A DNA stretch of 64,000 nucleotides from Tiliqua scincoides (Eukaryota > Chordata > Lepidosauria > Squamata > Scincidae): assembly GCF_035046505.1 (NCBI RefSeq), contig NC_089825.1, positions 3,897,563 through 3,961,562 of the forward strand, given 5' to 3'. This document shows, one piece after another, positions 1-11,578 of the stretch (positions within the stretch are counted from its first letter, which is position 1; each line of letters begins with the position of its first letter). A program made the position numbers and the translations under genes. Under the pieces are notes generated by a model. It ran no database searches. It had not been told where the DNA came from and saw only the letters and a program-made list of their open reading frames with translations.

Positions 1-120
1 AGAGATCAGCAACTTCATTCTTCAATTCCTTAATAACTCTTGGGTGGATGCTGTCACCAGGCCCTGATGACATCCACCCAAGAGTTATTAAGGAATTGAA
101 GAATGAAGTTGCTGATCTCT
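1..120. repeat. Perfect 50-bp inverted repeat
   Basis: Bases 1-50 are the exact reverse complement of 71-120, with a 20-bp spacer (51-70). The right arm is ordinary CR1 reverse-transcriptase sequence that continues downstream, so the left arm is an inverted copy of the same stretch. The repeat touches the window edge and may extend further left. It could be a local inversion-duplication inside the LINE or an assembly or library artefact. Confidence 0.9.
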
Positions 121-1720
121 TGACTAAAATATGCAACTTGTCCCTCAAAACGGCCACAGTGCCAGAGAACTGGAGGATAGCAAATGTCACACCGATTTTT
201 AAAAAGGGAAGGAGGGGGGACCCGGGAAACTATAGGTCAATCAGCCTAACCTAGTATAGATACCAGGTAAGATGGTGGAACGCCTCATCAAAGATATAAT
301 CTCAGAACACATAGATGAACAAGCTTTGCTGAGGGAGAATCAGCCTGGCTTCTGTAAGGGTAAGTCTTGCCTCACGAACCTTTTAGAATTCTTTGAAAAG
401 GTCAACAGGCATGTGGATGCGGGAGAACCCATGGACATTATATATCCGGACTTTCAGAAGGCGTTCAACACAGTCCCTCACCAAAGGCACTGAAAAAACT
501 CCACAGTCAGGGAATTAGAGGACAGGTCCTCTCCTGGATTGAGAACTGGTTGAAGACCAGGAAACAGAGAGTGGGTGTCAATGGGCAATTTTCACAGTGG
601 AGAGAGGTGAAAAGCGGTGTGCCCCAAGGATCTGTCCTGGGACTGGTGCTCTTCAACCTCTTCATAAATGACCTGGAGACAGGGTTGAGCAGTGAGGTGG
701 CCAAGTTTGCAGACGACACCAAACTTTTCCAAGTGGTGAGAACCAGAAGTGATTGTGAGGAGCTCCAGAAGGATCTCTCCAAACTGGCAGAATGGGCAGC
801 AAAATGGCAGATGCGTTTCAATATCAGTAAGTGTAAAGTCATGCACATTGGGGCAAAAAATCAAAACTTCACATATAGGCTGATGGGTTCTATGCTGTCT
901 GTGGCAGAACAGAAGAGAGATCTTAGGGTGGTGATGGACAAGTCAATGAAAGTGTCGACCCCATGTGTGGCGGCAGTAAAGAAGGCCAATTCTATGCTTG
1001 GGATCGTTAGAAAAGTTATTGAGAACAAAACGGCTAATATTATAATGCCATTGTACAAATCACTGTTAAGGCCACACCTGGAATATTGTGCCTCGTTCTG
1101 GTCGCCACATCTCAAAAAGGACATAGTGGAAATGGAAAAGGTGCAAAAGATAGTTACTGGGCTGGGGCACCTTCCTTATGAGGAAAGGCTATGGCGTTTG
1201 GGCCTCTTCAGCCTAGAGAAGAGACGCCTGAGGGGGGACATGATTGAGACATACAAAATTATGCATGGGAAGGATAAAGTGGATAGAGAGATGCTCTTTA
1301 CACTTTCACATAACACCGGAACCAGGGGACATCCACTAAAATTGAGTGCGGACAGACAAAAGAAAATATTTCTTTACTCAGTGTGTGGTTGGTCTTTGGA
1401 ACTCCTTGCCGCAGGATGTGGTGACGGCATCTGTCCTAGATGCCTTTAAAAGGGGATTGGACAAGTTTCTGGAGGAAAAATCCATTACGGGTTACAAGTC
1501 ATGATGCGTATGTGCAACCTCCTGATTTTAGAAATGGGCTATGTCAGAATGCCAGATGCAAAGGAGGGCACCAGGATGCACGTTTCTTGTTGTCTGGTGT
1601 GCTTCCTGGGGCATTTGGTGGGCCGCTGTGAAATGCAGGAAGCTGGACTAGATGAGCCTATGGCCTGATCCAGTGGGGCTGGATCTTATGGGGTGGGGCA
1701 TGGTTCTTATGTTCGTATAC
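51..1720 (+). mobile_element. CR1 LINE, reverse transcriptase to 3' end
   Basis: A 5'-truncated CR1-type non-LTR retrotransposon. Frames in the + direction carry typical CR1 reverse-transcriptase blocks: ANVTPIFKKG (about 182-211), the palm stretch with SGVPQGSVLG (about 613) and the FADD catalytic box (about 706-717), followed by the C-terminal GDMIETYKIM region. The frame breaks near 254-272 and 490-495, and small deletions occur near 1150 and 1345, so the copy is dead. The 3' part ends near 1720 with the CCTGATCCAGTGGGGCTG signature and a TTCTTATG-like tail seen in the other CR1 copies here. It lies upstream of, or in an intron of, gene A. Confidence 0.9.
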
Positions 1721-1995
1721 TTTTCAACAAAAAAGTTCACATAGCAGTTTACAGACACAAATAATAATTTAAATAATCTAAGATCTTTCTAGGTATTGGC
1801 ATCAAGTTTACCATCTCTAATTTCCTCCCTTGTTTAAAGATAGGAGATTTCATTTGCTCATCCCTAGTTCTCTAGCACATCCCCTGTTCTCTGGGAGTTT
1901 GGAATGATTACAGACAGTGGCTCCAAAATCACATCCATAAACTCAGTACTGGGGGGGGGGTAGTTCATCTGGTTTTGGGGATCTCAATTCATTTA
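1721..1995. other. Unassigned spacer
   Basis: No gene or clearly recognisable repeat. It contains a short poly-G run near 1950-1961. The sequence is AT-rich and probably an old decayed repeat. Confidence 0.3.
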
Positions 1996-2196
1996 GGGTG
2001 CAATCCTAACCCCTTATGTCAGTGCTTTCCAGCACTGGCATAGCTGTGCCAATGGGACATATGCTGTATCCTGCAGTTGGGTGTCACCCACGGAGTCCTC
2101 GTCAAAGTAAGGGAATGTTTGTTCCCTTACCTTAGGGCTGCATTACCCTTATGTCAGTGCCAGAAAGCACTGACATAAGGGGTTAGGATTGCGCCC
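1996..2196. mobile_element. Palindromic MITE, PIF/Harbinger-like
   Basis: The ends form inverted repeats (GGGTGCAATCCTAACCCC at the left; its near-exact complement at the right), and the inner part is also partly palindromic. TTA flanks both ends (1993-1995 and 2197-2199), a 3-bp duplication of the kind PIF/Harbinger elements make. There is no coding capacity. Related copies occur at 28763-28925 and 42469-42637, with fragments near 15227 and 36755. Confidence 0.65.
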
Positions 2197-2239
2197 TTAA
2201 AGTAACATCCTTCACCATCTCTTTATTGTCTTGAGACAT

Positions 2240-2640
2240 GATGCCCCTAGGTCCTAGTTTTTGCAGCTTTGAGGTCAGGCCACCTTCCCCTTGTGGGAGA
2301 AGACAGATGCAAAATAAGAGTTGAATAACTCTGTCTTCTTTCCATCATCCAGTGCCACTTCTCCACCTCCTCCACATCACACCTCCTGCTGACCTTTGAT
2401 CTTCCTCTTCTTTTGAACATAGCAACAATAAAAAACCCATTTTTGTTGTCTTTAGAATCCCAGGTGAGCCTCTGCTCACACTGTGCTTTAGCTTTCCTGA
2501 CATAAACCCTGCAGTTTGGTCTATGCTTATGTATTGTTCCGTAATAACTGACCCTCATCTACTTCTCATGCATATACTTCTCAGATTTTCTCTTGGGCTG
2601 TTATTTTCTTTAACAGTTCTAGATTTCTGTGTGGGTTTGT
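2240..2640 (-). mobile_element. CR1 LINE fragment (region before RT)
   Basis: On the minus strand the translation contains VRKAKAQCEQRL and DSKDNKNGFF, which resemble the linker between endonuclease and reverse transcriptase in CR1 elements. The fragment is short and without a recognisable end. It lies beyond the 3' end of the next CR1 copy, so it is a separate insertion. Confidence 0.5.
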
Positions 2641-2654
2641 ACAATCCTACATAA

Positions 2655-3745
2655 GAACATAAGAACAGCCCCACTGGATCAGGCCATAGGCCCATCTAGT
2701 CCAGCTTCCAGTATCTCACAGTGGCCCACCAAATGCCCCAGGGAGCACACCAGATAACAAGAGACCTCATCCTGGTGCCCTCCCTTGCATCTGGCATTCT
2801 GACATAACCCATTTCTAAAATCAGGAGGTTGCGCATGCACATCATGGCTTGTACCCCGTAATGGATTTTTCCTCCAGAAACTTGTCCAATCCCCTTTACT
2901 CAGAGTGTGGTCGGTCTGTGGAACTCCTTGCCACAGGATGTGGTGCTGGCGTCTAGCCTAGACGCCTTTAAAAGGGGATTGGACAAGTTTCTGGAGGAAA
3001 AATCCATTATGGGGTACAAGCCATGATGTGTATGCGCAACCTCCTGATTTTAGAAATGGGTTATGTCAGAATGCCAGATGCAGAGGAGGGCACCAGGATG
3101 AGGTCTCTTGTTATCTGGTGTGCTTCCTGGAGCATTTGGTGGGCCGCTGTGAGATACAGGAAGCTGGACTAGATGGGCCTATGGCCTGATCCAGTGGGGC
3201 TGTTCTTATGTTCTTATGTTTAAAGGCGTCTAGGCCAGACGACAGCACCACATCCTGTGGCAAGGAGTTCCACAGACCGACCACACGCTGAGTAAAGAAA
3301 TATTTTCTTTTGTCTGTCCTAACCCGCCCAACACTCAATTTGAGTGGATGTCCCCTGGTTCTGGTATTATGTGAGAGTGTAAAGAGCATCTCCCTATCCA
3401 CTCTGTCCATCCCCTGCATAATTTTGTATGTCTCAATCATGTCCCCCCTCAGGCGTCTCTTTTCTAGGCTGAAGAGGCCCAAACGCTGTAGCCTTTCCTC
3501 ATAAGGAAAGTGCCCCAGCCCCGTAATCATCTTAGTCGCTCTCTTTTGCACCTTTTCCATTTCCACTATGTCTTTTTTGAGATGCGGCGACCAGAACTGG
3601 ACACAATACTCCAGGTGTGGCCTTACCATAGATTTGTACAACGGCATTATAATATTAGCCGTTTTGTTCCCAATACCCTTCCTAATGATCCCAAGCATAG
3701 AATTGGCCTTCTTCACTGCCGCCGCACATTGGGTTGACAAAGAAT
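2655..3745 (-). mobile_element. CR1 LINE 3' part, interrupted by another CR1
   Basis: Minus-strand CR1: the C-terminal reverse-transcriptase region (about 3745 down to 3220) and 3' UTR (2898 down to 2655). It is split by a plus-strand CR1 3' end at 2899-3219. Removing that insert brings the two halves back into register at an AAAGGCGTC stretch. The 3' terminus at 2655 carries ACATAAGAAC repeats, the sequence typical of squamate CR1 ends. Confidence 0.85.
2899..3219 (+). mobile_element. CR1 LINE 3' end nested in CR1
   Basis: A 5'-truncated plus-strand CR1 of about 320 bp, from the ACTCAGAGTGTGGTCGG region to the TTCTTATG tail. It is inserted in the opposite orientation into the CR1 at 2655-3745, so it is the younger of the two. 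Confidence 0.8.
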
Positions 3746-4540
3746 CCTGATATATTCTGTTGGATGTGCTCATTTTGAATGAGTTATCCCCTTCCAATCT
3801 TCTCCCATCAGCTTTCCATGATGCCTATCATATTGCATTTGCCTTCCCAGATTAGATTTGCAAACTTGTCCTGTTTGTTTCCCATACTGTGAGCACTAGT
3901 GCATAGATATTAGGAGACCAGATTCCCTGGTGCAGGTTCTTGCAAGGCTGCATTCATTCCCTTCCCAAGTCTCCTTCTGTCTCTTGCATTTTTGTCTCTG
4001 GTACCTGGCTTGATTCCTGGTTCTCTATTTCTGTCTCTGACCCCTTTTGTGTTTAGTGTAAAGCGCTCTTTACATATAGCTGCCTCCTTGAAAGGGAGAC
4101 TGATGTCTCCTTGCTCTGCTCTCAGCCAGTGGCATAGCCAAGGCACCTGCTACTGAGGTTGAAAGAAGATTTTGTAGCCCCCCTTCATGACAAAATTTAA
4201 ATTTAATTGATTAGGTAAATAAAAAGTGTGTCCTGTATTGATTAGAGACACTGTGCTGGGGTGAAGGGGGACAGTTATTCTTCCTCTACTAAATATAAGA
4301 GGAGCGCCATTTGAAAAAGCGCCTCTTTACCCAGTTAGCAGGAGTAACTGTATTATGATACATGGAAATAAGAGCTGATTCATATTAATACCTTATTAGT
4401 TCCCTGCTGTATCATAATAACACCTAATTGGTTCTCAGAACGATCAGTATCATTGGTCAGTTTTGAGTTAATAAAATTCAGCTTTTGTTAGATAATGCAG
4501 TTGTATTATTTGACTATAACTGGTTATTCTGGTTATTACT
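3746..4540. other. Unassigned, repeat-like spacer
   Basis: No coding exon seen. The part from about 4132 starts with CAGTGGCATAGCC, which resembles a common hAT-type MITE end. The part around 4270-4480 looks like an old interspersed repeat of unknown class. The boundaries are not clear. Confidence 0.3.
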
Positions 4541-4735
4541 CCAGGTGTGGCCTTACCATAGATTTGTACAACGGCATTATAATATTAGCCGTTTTGTTCT
4601 CAATACTTTTCCTAATGATCCCAAGCATAGAATTGGCCTTCTTCACTGCCGCCGCACATTGGGTCGACACTTTCATCCACCTGTCCACCCCCCCCCCAAG
4701 ATCTCTCTCCTGAGCTGTCACAGACATCTCAGAAC
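4541..4735 (-). mobile_element. CR1 LINE fragment (RT C-terminal)
   Basis: Minus-strand translation gives the CR1 block AAVKKANSMLGIIRK and PLYKSMVRPHLE, as in the other CR1 copies of this window. Both ends are truncated. Confidence 0.8.
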
Positions 4736-4990
4736 ACTTTATTAGCGTTTATTGAAGCCCTTTTTAAACTCTTTATTAGCCCTCTATTGAAACGCATCTG
4801 CCATTTCTGTGCTGCTGATGGACAAACAAGAAAATAGGCTGGTGAGAACCATGTGGCTGCAAAGCTGATGACACTTGTAAGGGGCATGAAGACCATCTCC
4901 CTGAAGTGCCACTGAAATGGATTTGACTTATGTGAAAGGTGGTGCCCAGAGAGTAAGAATGAAATAACTCATACACTCTTCCTCCCACAG

Positions 4991-5104
4991 ACTATGCCAT
5001 TTCAAAGCCAGGCGTCTTGGCCCAGACAGAGCTGGGTGCCGACTCATGTCTTGGAGATGAGCAGGACTCAGAGGAACAAGGGAGCCCTCCTGACCCTGCT
5101 GCAG
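4991..5104 (+). CDS. Gene A exon: KRAB-B box
   Basis: A 114-nt exon with acceptor CCTCCCACAG and donor GTGGGT, phase 1 at both ends. It encodes DYAISKPGVLAQ followed by an acidic tail. Compared with the KRAB-B consensus (KPE-x-L-x-x-I-E-x-GEEP), the second half is altered (QTELGAD), so the B box is degenerate. The start Asp-Tyr-Ala-Ile-x-Lys-Pro matches the homologous exon of gene C (42154). Confidence 0.85.
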
Positions 5105-5274
5105 GTGGGTGCTATTGATAGGGAAGGGGGGCTCCAAGGATGTGTTGGAGCCTGAGAGTTTACACTGGTGGTCTGTCCTGCAGGAGATTCGGGGTGTGTG
5201 CAGCAGAGGCAGTTAAGGGGGGGTCAGTCAGTTTAAGCTGAGACCCTTCAGTATTGCATCTCTCATGCACATAC

Positions 5275-5400
5275 CTATCCCACAAAATCCTTGCATCTCT
5301 GCATCACGAAGAGGCAAGGAGTAGCTTTCTGTATCAGCTGAAGCTTCTGAATCATCTTCAGGTGCAGCCCTGCATACAGAGGTCCATTTCTAGGATTCAG
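5275..5400 (-). mobile_element. Possible L2-clade LINE fragment
   Basis: Minus-strand translation contains LHLKMIQKLQLIQKAT, resembling the IRKLQLVQNAAARLL block of L2-clade reverse transcriptases. The fragment is short and old. A 105-aa minus-strand frame just upstream (5525-5842) has no family I recognise. Confidence 0.35.
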
Positions 5401-5817
5401 AGCACATAGGCTAGAAGCACTGTTCCTATATCCATGAAAGGTTGACATGAAAATGTCAGGGGTTGCCTGGACAATGCCACTGTTCATCTTCTAGAAGCAA
5501 CGGCAAAACTAGATTGTGTCCCTGTCATGAAACCATCTCTGGCCATGGTGTTCTCAGTTCCCTGAAAAGATCTATATCTTCCAGTGTCAATTCCACCTTG
5601 TCTGAAAGCCAAGTTCTCAGTCTGTTTGACATCATCCCCCCAACTGCCATTTCCAAAACTGGAGTCAGATAATACAAGGGAGGTGTTGAACCTGCATTCA
5701 ACTCGTAGAAGCGAGAATCCCCCTGGGATGACTTTTGATAAGGAAAGATGGGGTGTAAGTTTGCTTCAATAAAATACATACTGCATTCTGCTGAATGCTG
5801 GACATTACTCCACGGGC

Positions 5818-8800
5818 AATGTCCACTCCCAATTACTCCCACTTTACCCAGGCCTTGCGCACAGGAGAGGACTTGCCAACTTCGCCATACGGCGTCGGCA
5901 CAACATGGGAAGCAGCAGTTTACCGGTTATAAGTCTTTGCTCAATTGGCGTAGAGCGTGACACCAGGGGCTGCTTCCAACAGTGGGAGAGATCATTGCAT
6001 CTCATTGGGTAGCTACCGCCGGCCTTAAGCTGTCCCCGGCCTGTTAACGGTCTGTTAACGGTCTGTCAACCTCATGGGGTGCGTGGGGTTTTGGATGAAA
6101 ACTGACAAGCAGATCGACAACTCTGCACCAGGCAACAGAAAACAGAAAACTCCTGCCCTAAAGCTGGGCACTTGGAACGTTAGGACAATGACACCTGGCT
6201 TCTCTGACGACCTGCAAGAAATAGACAACACCCACAAAACAGCTGTCATCGACATGGAGCTGAGCAGACTGCAGATGTACATCGTCGCCCTTCAAGAGAC
6301 GAGGCTACCGGACTCAGGATCTGTCAAGGAGAGAAATTTCTCATTTTCCACCTTGTGCAGGAAGTGAAAGAATTTTGTCCCTGCAGCTCCACTCATCAGC
6401 AGGACTTGTCACTCTCATCAGTGCATATGCACCGAGTCTGTCATCTTCAGCAGAAGCTAAAGACAAATTCTATGATGACCTGGCCACCACTATCAAAAAA
6501 ATCCCTGAAAAAGAGCCATTTTTCATCCTTGGTGATTTCAGTGCTAGAGTTGGTGCTGATCACAGTTTGTGGCCCACTTGCTTAGGCCAGTTTGGCACTG
6601 GGAGGATGAATGAAAATGGCCAACACCTGCTAGAGCTTTGCTGTCATCACAGTCTCTGCGTCAGCAACACCTTCTTCAACATGAAGCCCCAACATAGAGT
6701 CTCTTGGAGACACCCAAGATCAAAGCACTGGCACCAGCTCGACCTGATTCTCACCAGACGCTCCAGCCTTCCCAGCATCAAGATCACATGCAGCTATCAG
6801 AGTGCTGCCTGTGACACTGACCACTCCCTGGCGTGCAGCAGAGTGAAACTGCTAATTAAGCGACTGTATCACACGAAAAGGGAAGGAAGACCTCGCATTG
6901 ACACCAGCAAGACCCGGGACCAGGGAAAAGTGGAGGAATTTGCACGAGTGCTTGAGGAATCTCTTCCAGGCCCGGCCAATGCAGATGCTTCCAACAGATG
7001 GGAACATTTCAAAAATGCCGTTTACAACACTGCCTTGTCCATATTCGGCAAGAAGGCCAACAAGACGGCAGACTGGTTTGAAGCCCACTCTGAGGAGTTG
7101 ACACCAGTCATTGAGGAAAAGAGGAGAGCTCTAGCAGCATACAAAGCCTGTCCCAGTGAGCACAACCTGCAGGTCCTTCAAGCTGCTTGCAACAAAGTCC
7201 AGAAGACTGCCAGGAGATGTGCTAATGACTACTGGCTCCAGCTCCGTTCCCAGATACAGATAGCAGCGGACACAGGCAACATCAAGAGGATGTATGACGG
7301 TATCAAGCTGGCCCTAGGTCCAACACAGAAGAAAACTGCCCCTCTGAAGTCTGCCATAGGCGAGGTCATCCAGGATCGGGCGCAGCAGATGGGACGATGG
7401 GTGCAGCACTCTGAGCTATATTCTCGAGAAAATGCAGTAACCAAGGAAGCACTGAACAACGTTGAGTGCCTGCCTGTGTTGGAGGAGCTTGACAGTGAAC
7501 CAACCCTAGCAGAACTTCACATTGCCCTGGACTCCCTTGCCTCTGGCAAGGCACCTGGGAAAGAGCATCCCTGCTAAAGTCCTAAAGTGCTGCAAAGAGA
7601 TCATCACCACTGAGCTGCATGAAATTCTCTGCTGGAGAGAAGGTGGAGTACCACAGACATGAGGGATGCAAATATCGTCACGCTGTACAAGAACAAAGGC
7701 GACAGGGGCAACTGCAATAACTACCGTGGCATCCAACAGGTCCACCACTGATACAGTATTCTCTCTTAGACAGCTGCAGGAGAAATGCAGGGAACGACGA
7801 CAGCCACTCTTTATAGCCTTCATAGATCTCACGAAGGCTTTCAACCTGGTCAGCAGGGACGGCCTCTTCAAGATTCTCCCCAAGATCGGATGTCCACCCA
7901 GGCTCCTCAGCATCATCAGGTCTTTCCACGAGGACATGAAGGGCACTGTACTCTTTGATGGCTCCACATCAGACCCCTTTGACATCCGAAGCGAAGCAGG
8001 GCTGTGTTCTCATGCTGACCTTGCTGTCCTGCTGAAGCAGGCCTTTGGAACTGCAACAGAAGGCATCTGTCTCTGGACCAGATCAGACGGAAAGCTCTTC
8101 AACCTCTGAGAGCAAAGTCCAGCTGAAATGTCTGCGTGACTTCCTCTTTGCCGACGATGCAGCTGTCACCACCTACTCTGCCAAAGATCTCCAGCAGCGC
8201 ATGAACTGTTTTAGCAAGGCCTGCCAAGACTTTGGACTGACAATCAGCCTGAAGAAAACACAAGTCATGGTTCAGGATGTGGACTCACCTCCCTGCATTG
8301 CAATCTCTGCGCATGAGCTGGAGGTTGTCCATGACTTTGTGTACCTTGGCTCAACGATCTCCGACACTTTTTCTCTGGATACCGAGCTAAACAAACACAT
8401 CGGTAAAGCAGCTACCATGTTTTCCAGACTCACAAAGAGAGTCTGGTCCAACAAGAAGCTAACGGAACATACCAAGAACCAGGTCTCCAGAGCTTGCGTC
8501 TTGAGTACACTTCTGTACTGCAGTGAGTCATGGACTCTTCACTCACAACAGGAGAAGAAGCTGAATGTTCTCCACATGCGCTGCCTCCAACACATCCTCG
8601 GTATCACCTGGCAGGACAAAGTCCCAAGCAACACAGTCCTGGAACGAGCTGGAATCCCCAGCGTGTATACACTGCTGAAATAAAGACACCTGCGTTGGCT
8701 TGGTCATGTCATGAGAATGGGCAATGGTTGGATCCCAAAGGATCTCCTCTATGGAGAACTTGTGCAGGGAAAGCGCCCTATGGGTAGACCACAGCTGAGC

Positions 8801-9130
8801 TACAAGGTTATCTGCAAGAGGGATCTGAAAGCCTTAGGAATGAACCTCAACAGATGGGAAACTTTGGCCTCTGAGCATTCTGTTTGGAGGCAGGCTGTGC
8901 AGCATAGCCTTTCCCAGTTTGAAGAGACACTTGGCCAACAGACTGAGGCAAAGAGGCAAAGAAGGAAGGCCCATAGCCAGGGAGACATACCAGGGACACT
9001 GCACTTGCTCCCAGTGTGGAAGGGATTGTCACTCCCGAATCGGCTTTTTCAGCCACACTAGATGCTGTACCAGAACCACTATTCAGAGCGCAACACCATA
9101 GTCTTCCGAGACTGAAGGTTGCCAACATGG
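5818..9130 (+). mobile_element. APE-type LINE, both ends present, 10-bp TSD
   Basis: A 3.3-kb non-LTR retrotransposon flanked by the direct repeat CTCCACGGGC (5808-5817 and 9131-9140). Order: 5' UTR (5818-6073); apurinic-type endonuclease starting at 6074 with LGTWNVRTM and ALQETRLPDSG, then LGDFSARVGADHS; a linker; reverse transcriptase with AFIDLTKAF (about 7816-7842) and FADDAAV (about 8148-8168); the GSTISD and LLYGEL blocks; and a C-terminal zinc motif CSQCGRDCHSRIG with SHTRCC (about 9019-9070). Frames change near 6367, 7577, 7665, 8045-8109 and 8683. Segments of endonuclease (near 6360) and reverse transcriptase (near 7735) are missing, so this copy is inactive. The clade is probably RTE/RTEX-like, which I cannot settle by eye. 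It sits in sense orientation in a gene A intron. Confidence 0.9.
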
Positions 9131-9140
9131 CTCCACGGGC

Positions 9141-10486
9141 TCATTTCCTGACTATTCTGCAAGAAAGGATTAAATCACTTCACCCGTTGCTTGAACAGCA
9201 GCTGAACACTTCTAGTCTGCTGTAACGTTTCTTTTCTCTGGTGCCACCTATTTTTGGAACTTGTATCAGTTCTGCGTTTAGATGCACAGATCATTTTTCT
9301 AATTTCAAGATTTATCTGTGAATGCATCACTTTAAGTGTCTACCCCTTCAGCTTGGGAGTAGCAGTTTGGTGGATGGAAGGTGTTACCTTTTGCTCCCAG
9401 AATCAGGTTACCTGAGTTCCTTAAGAGGGACCAATTGACTGTTAATCTGGTTTAGGTCTTGGGCGAATGTGACTCCATGGCTCAGATAGGGAGCCCCTCA
9501 GGGCAGGGACCTGACTCTTCCCTCTCTCAGAAGTGCACTCTGCGTGGATGGCCCTGTCTTTATAATATGCCACAAACATTTGTTTATTTCCATATCTTTT
9601 TGCTGCTTATTGATTTAAAAAAACCTAGAGTGGCTTATAATAGATTTAAAAACAATAATAAAACAATCCTTAATATCACAACAGTAAAAGTGTGTGAGAA
9701 ATCAACAACATCCCCCCCCCCCCCCGCAAAAAAAAAACAACTGGGTGAAGGCAAGTTGTCAATCAGCAAGTCAGGAAAACCAGGACAAGTATGTTCTGAA
9801 GTCCAGGTGTGGCTGCAGAAAAGGTCCTCTCTTGTGTGCTGAATTTCAGGTGTCATTGGCACGTAAAGCAGCTCCTCTCCTGAAGACCTTAGTGGGTGGG
9901 CAGACTCCGTGGAATTATTGCCAGTGGGCAGCAAACAGATGAAGTGCTTTTGTCTGAGGCAGCCACTTTTTCCCTTTTCCACTTCACAAACAACCTTTTT
10001 CCGGCCCATGGGCACAGTCTGCCAGCAAAGCCATTCTGTGTCATGGCTTCTGCCTCTTCTTCGGTCTTCTTCTTCAGTGCCCGGTCTTCTCTTCCTGGAG
10101 ATGTTGGGTGGGAGGTCATGAACCTGAGCCTGTCTCTTAGTTGCCCTGGCAGTCCATGCCTCAAACCTGAAACCTTGACCACGCTGACTTTCCCACAGCA
10201 GAAACAATGTCTTCTGTGAGTCAGTGGGTTTACCTCCCTCCCAGTCTGGAACTAGGGGTTGAACAAGGTTACTGGTACCTCTGGTGCAGTGCTAGCCACT
10301 GCTCAGTTGACATGCAACTGATGCACCGCAAGACCTGTGAAGGGGGGCTCTGGGGAACATGGGTGTATCAGAAGGAGGGGAGGCCCATGATGCCAGCCCT
10401 GGCTTTGCAGAGCCCATGGCTGCAGGCATCTATTTTCAGAGGGCTACTCCTGCAGCTCATCAGAAGCTTTTCTCTCCACATTGCAG
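9141..10486 (+). other. Gene A intron remainder
   Basis: No exon seen. About 9585-9670 resembles the 3' tail of an L2-type LINE (AGAGTGGCTTATAATAG followed by A-rich sequence). A poly-C/poly-A low-complexity stretch lies at 9713-9738. The rest is unassigned. Confidence 0.35.
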
Positions 10487-10489
10487 CAG

Positions 10490-10741
10490 GCATCAGGGTG
10501 GTGATCAAAACGGAGGAGCCCCATTCCGATGACTGCCCAGAAGACCTGGAGCAGCACCAGATGTCTGGGAGCTCAGAGGGGGATTTCCCAGGCCTGGACC
10601 AGGAAGCCCCCTGTGGGAGTCCGTACAGCACAACTATTCCTATGGGCGACTTTGCAGGGAACAATCTGGAGGAATCAGGCGCGTATGACGTGGGCTTCGG
10701 GGAGATCAAGAGAGTCACTGTCCAACATGGCAGCTGCACAG
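10490..10741 (+). CDS. Gene A exon: acidic linker with SUMO-type motif
   Basis: A 252-nt exon, phase 1 in and out, donor GTAAGG. The acceptor is a tandem NAGNAG (TTGCAGCAG|G), so the exon may also start at 10487, adding one alanine without shifting the frame. It begins GIRVVIKTEEPHSDD, with the Psi-K-x-E motif I-K-T-E, and continues as an acidic, low-structure linker. Equivalent exons start the linker in other genes of this family. Confidence 0.8.
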
Positions 10742-11520
10742 GTAAGGATTTATGGAGTGCTCTTTCCCCTATTGCTGCCCGATTTCTAACCTGTTTTGGC
10801 TCTGAGCAGATGGCATCACTTGTGGGGCATCCTCAGAACATAAGTGGGGGAGCATATCGTGATCATTGTCTAACTGGAGAACTGAGAGTGGTGTTTTGCC
10901 TGGCCAGCCAGGGAATACCTGGCCATGCAGGGATTTGGATGCAGGTCTTCCAGACCCAGCATATTTGTCCAGATACATTCTGGCCCTTGCCTTGACATCA
11001 GGATTGTGAACTCCTGACCAGGAGAGGTCAGCTTTGCAGTGGGGCAAAGGTGCATCTACTAAAAATCACCCTGCACAGCATGTGTTGTATATTTACTATT
11101 TAAAAACATTTCTACCCTGCCTGTCTGCCTCAATTTAGATGCATTCGGAATCTCTCTCCTATGCCTTGCACCAATCAGAAGTTAACCTTTCTGGATGAGT
11201 GGTGCCACCAGGCCCTGGGGAAATCCCAGCTCACCCTCAGCCCCCAGGCTACTGGTGGAGCAAATTCAGGGATTCCTAAAGCCAAACAAAGCTCCAATGT
11301 AATACTTTGGTGTGAACTGCAGAATGTGCTCCTTTTTATTCTCAGTGTAGGATCCAAGCCCCTAGGCACTTAGAGCATTTCAGCAAACTGGGACTGCCAG
11401 CAAACTGGCAGAGTTTTTCCAAGAAAGCTTAGAAATTACTTAATCTCCAGAAGTCTTAATATTCTTCTTAATATGTGATGCATCTCATGCCCTGATTTTG
11501 TTTCTTTCCCCTGCCACAAG

Positions 11521-11543
11521 ATGATGGAATTGTGATCAAAATG

Positions 11544-11578
<35 letters not shown>

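Noticed and set aside
5525-5842. Minus-strand 105-codon frame with protein-like composition
   Set aside because: No family recognised, and it partly overlaps the LINE 5' end. Possibly an old repeat; not supported as a gene.
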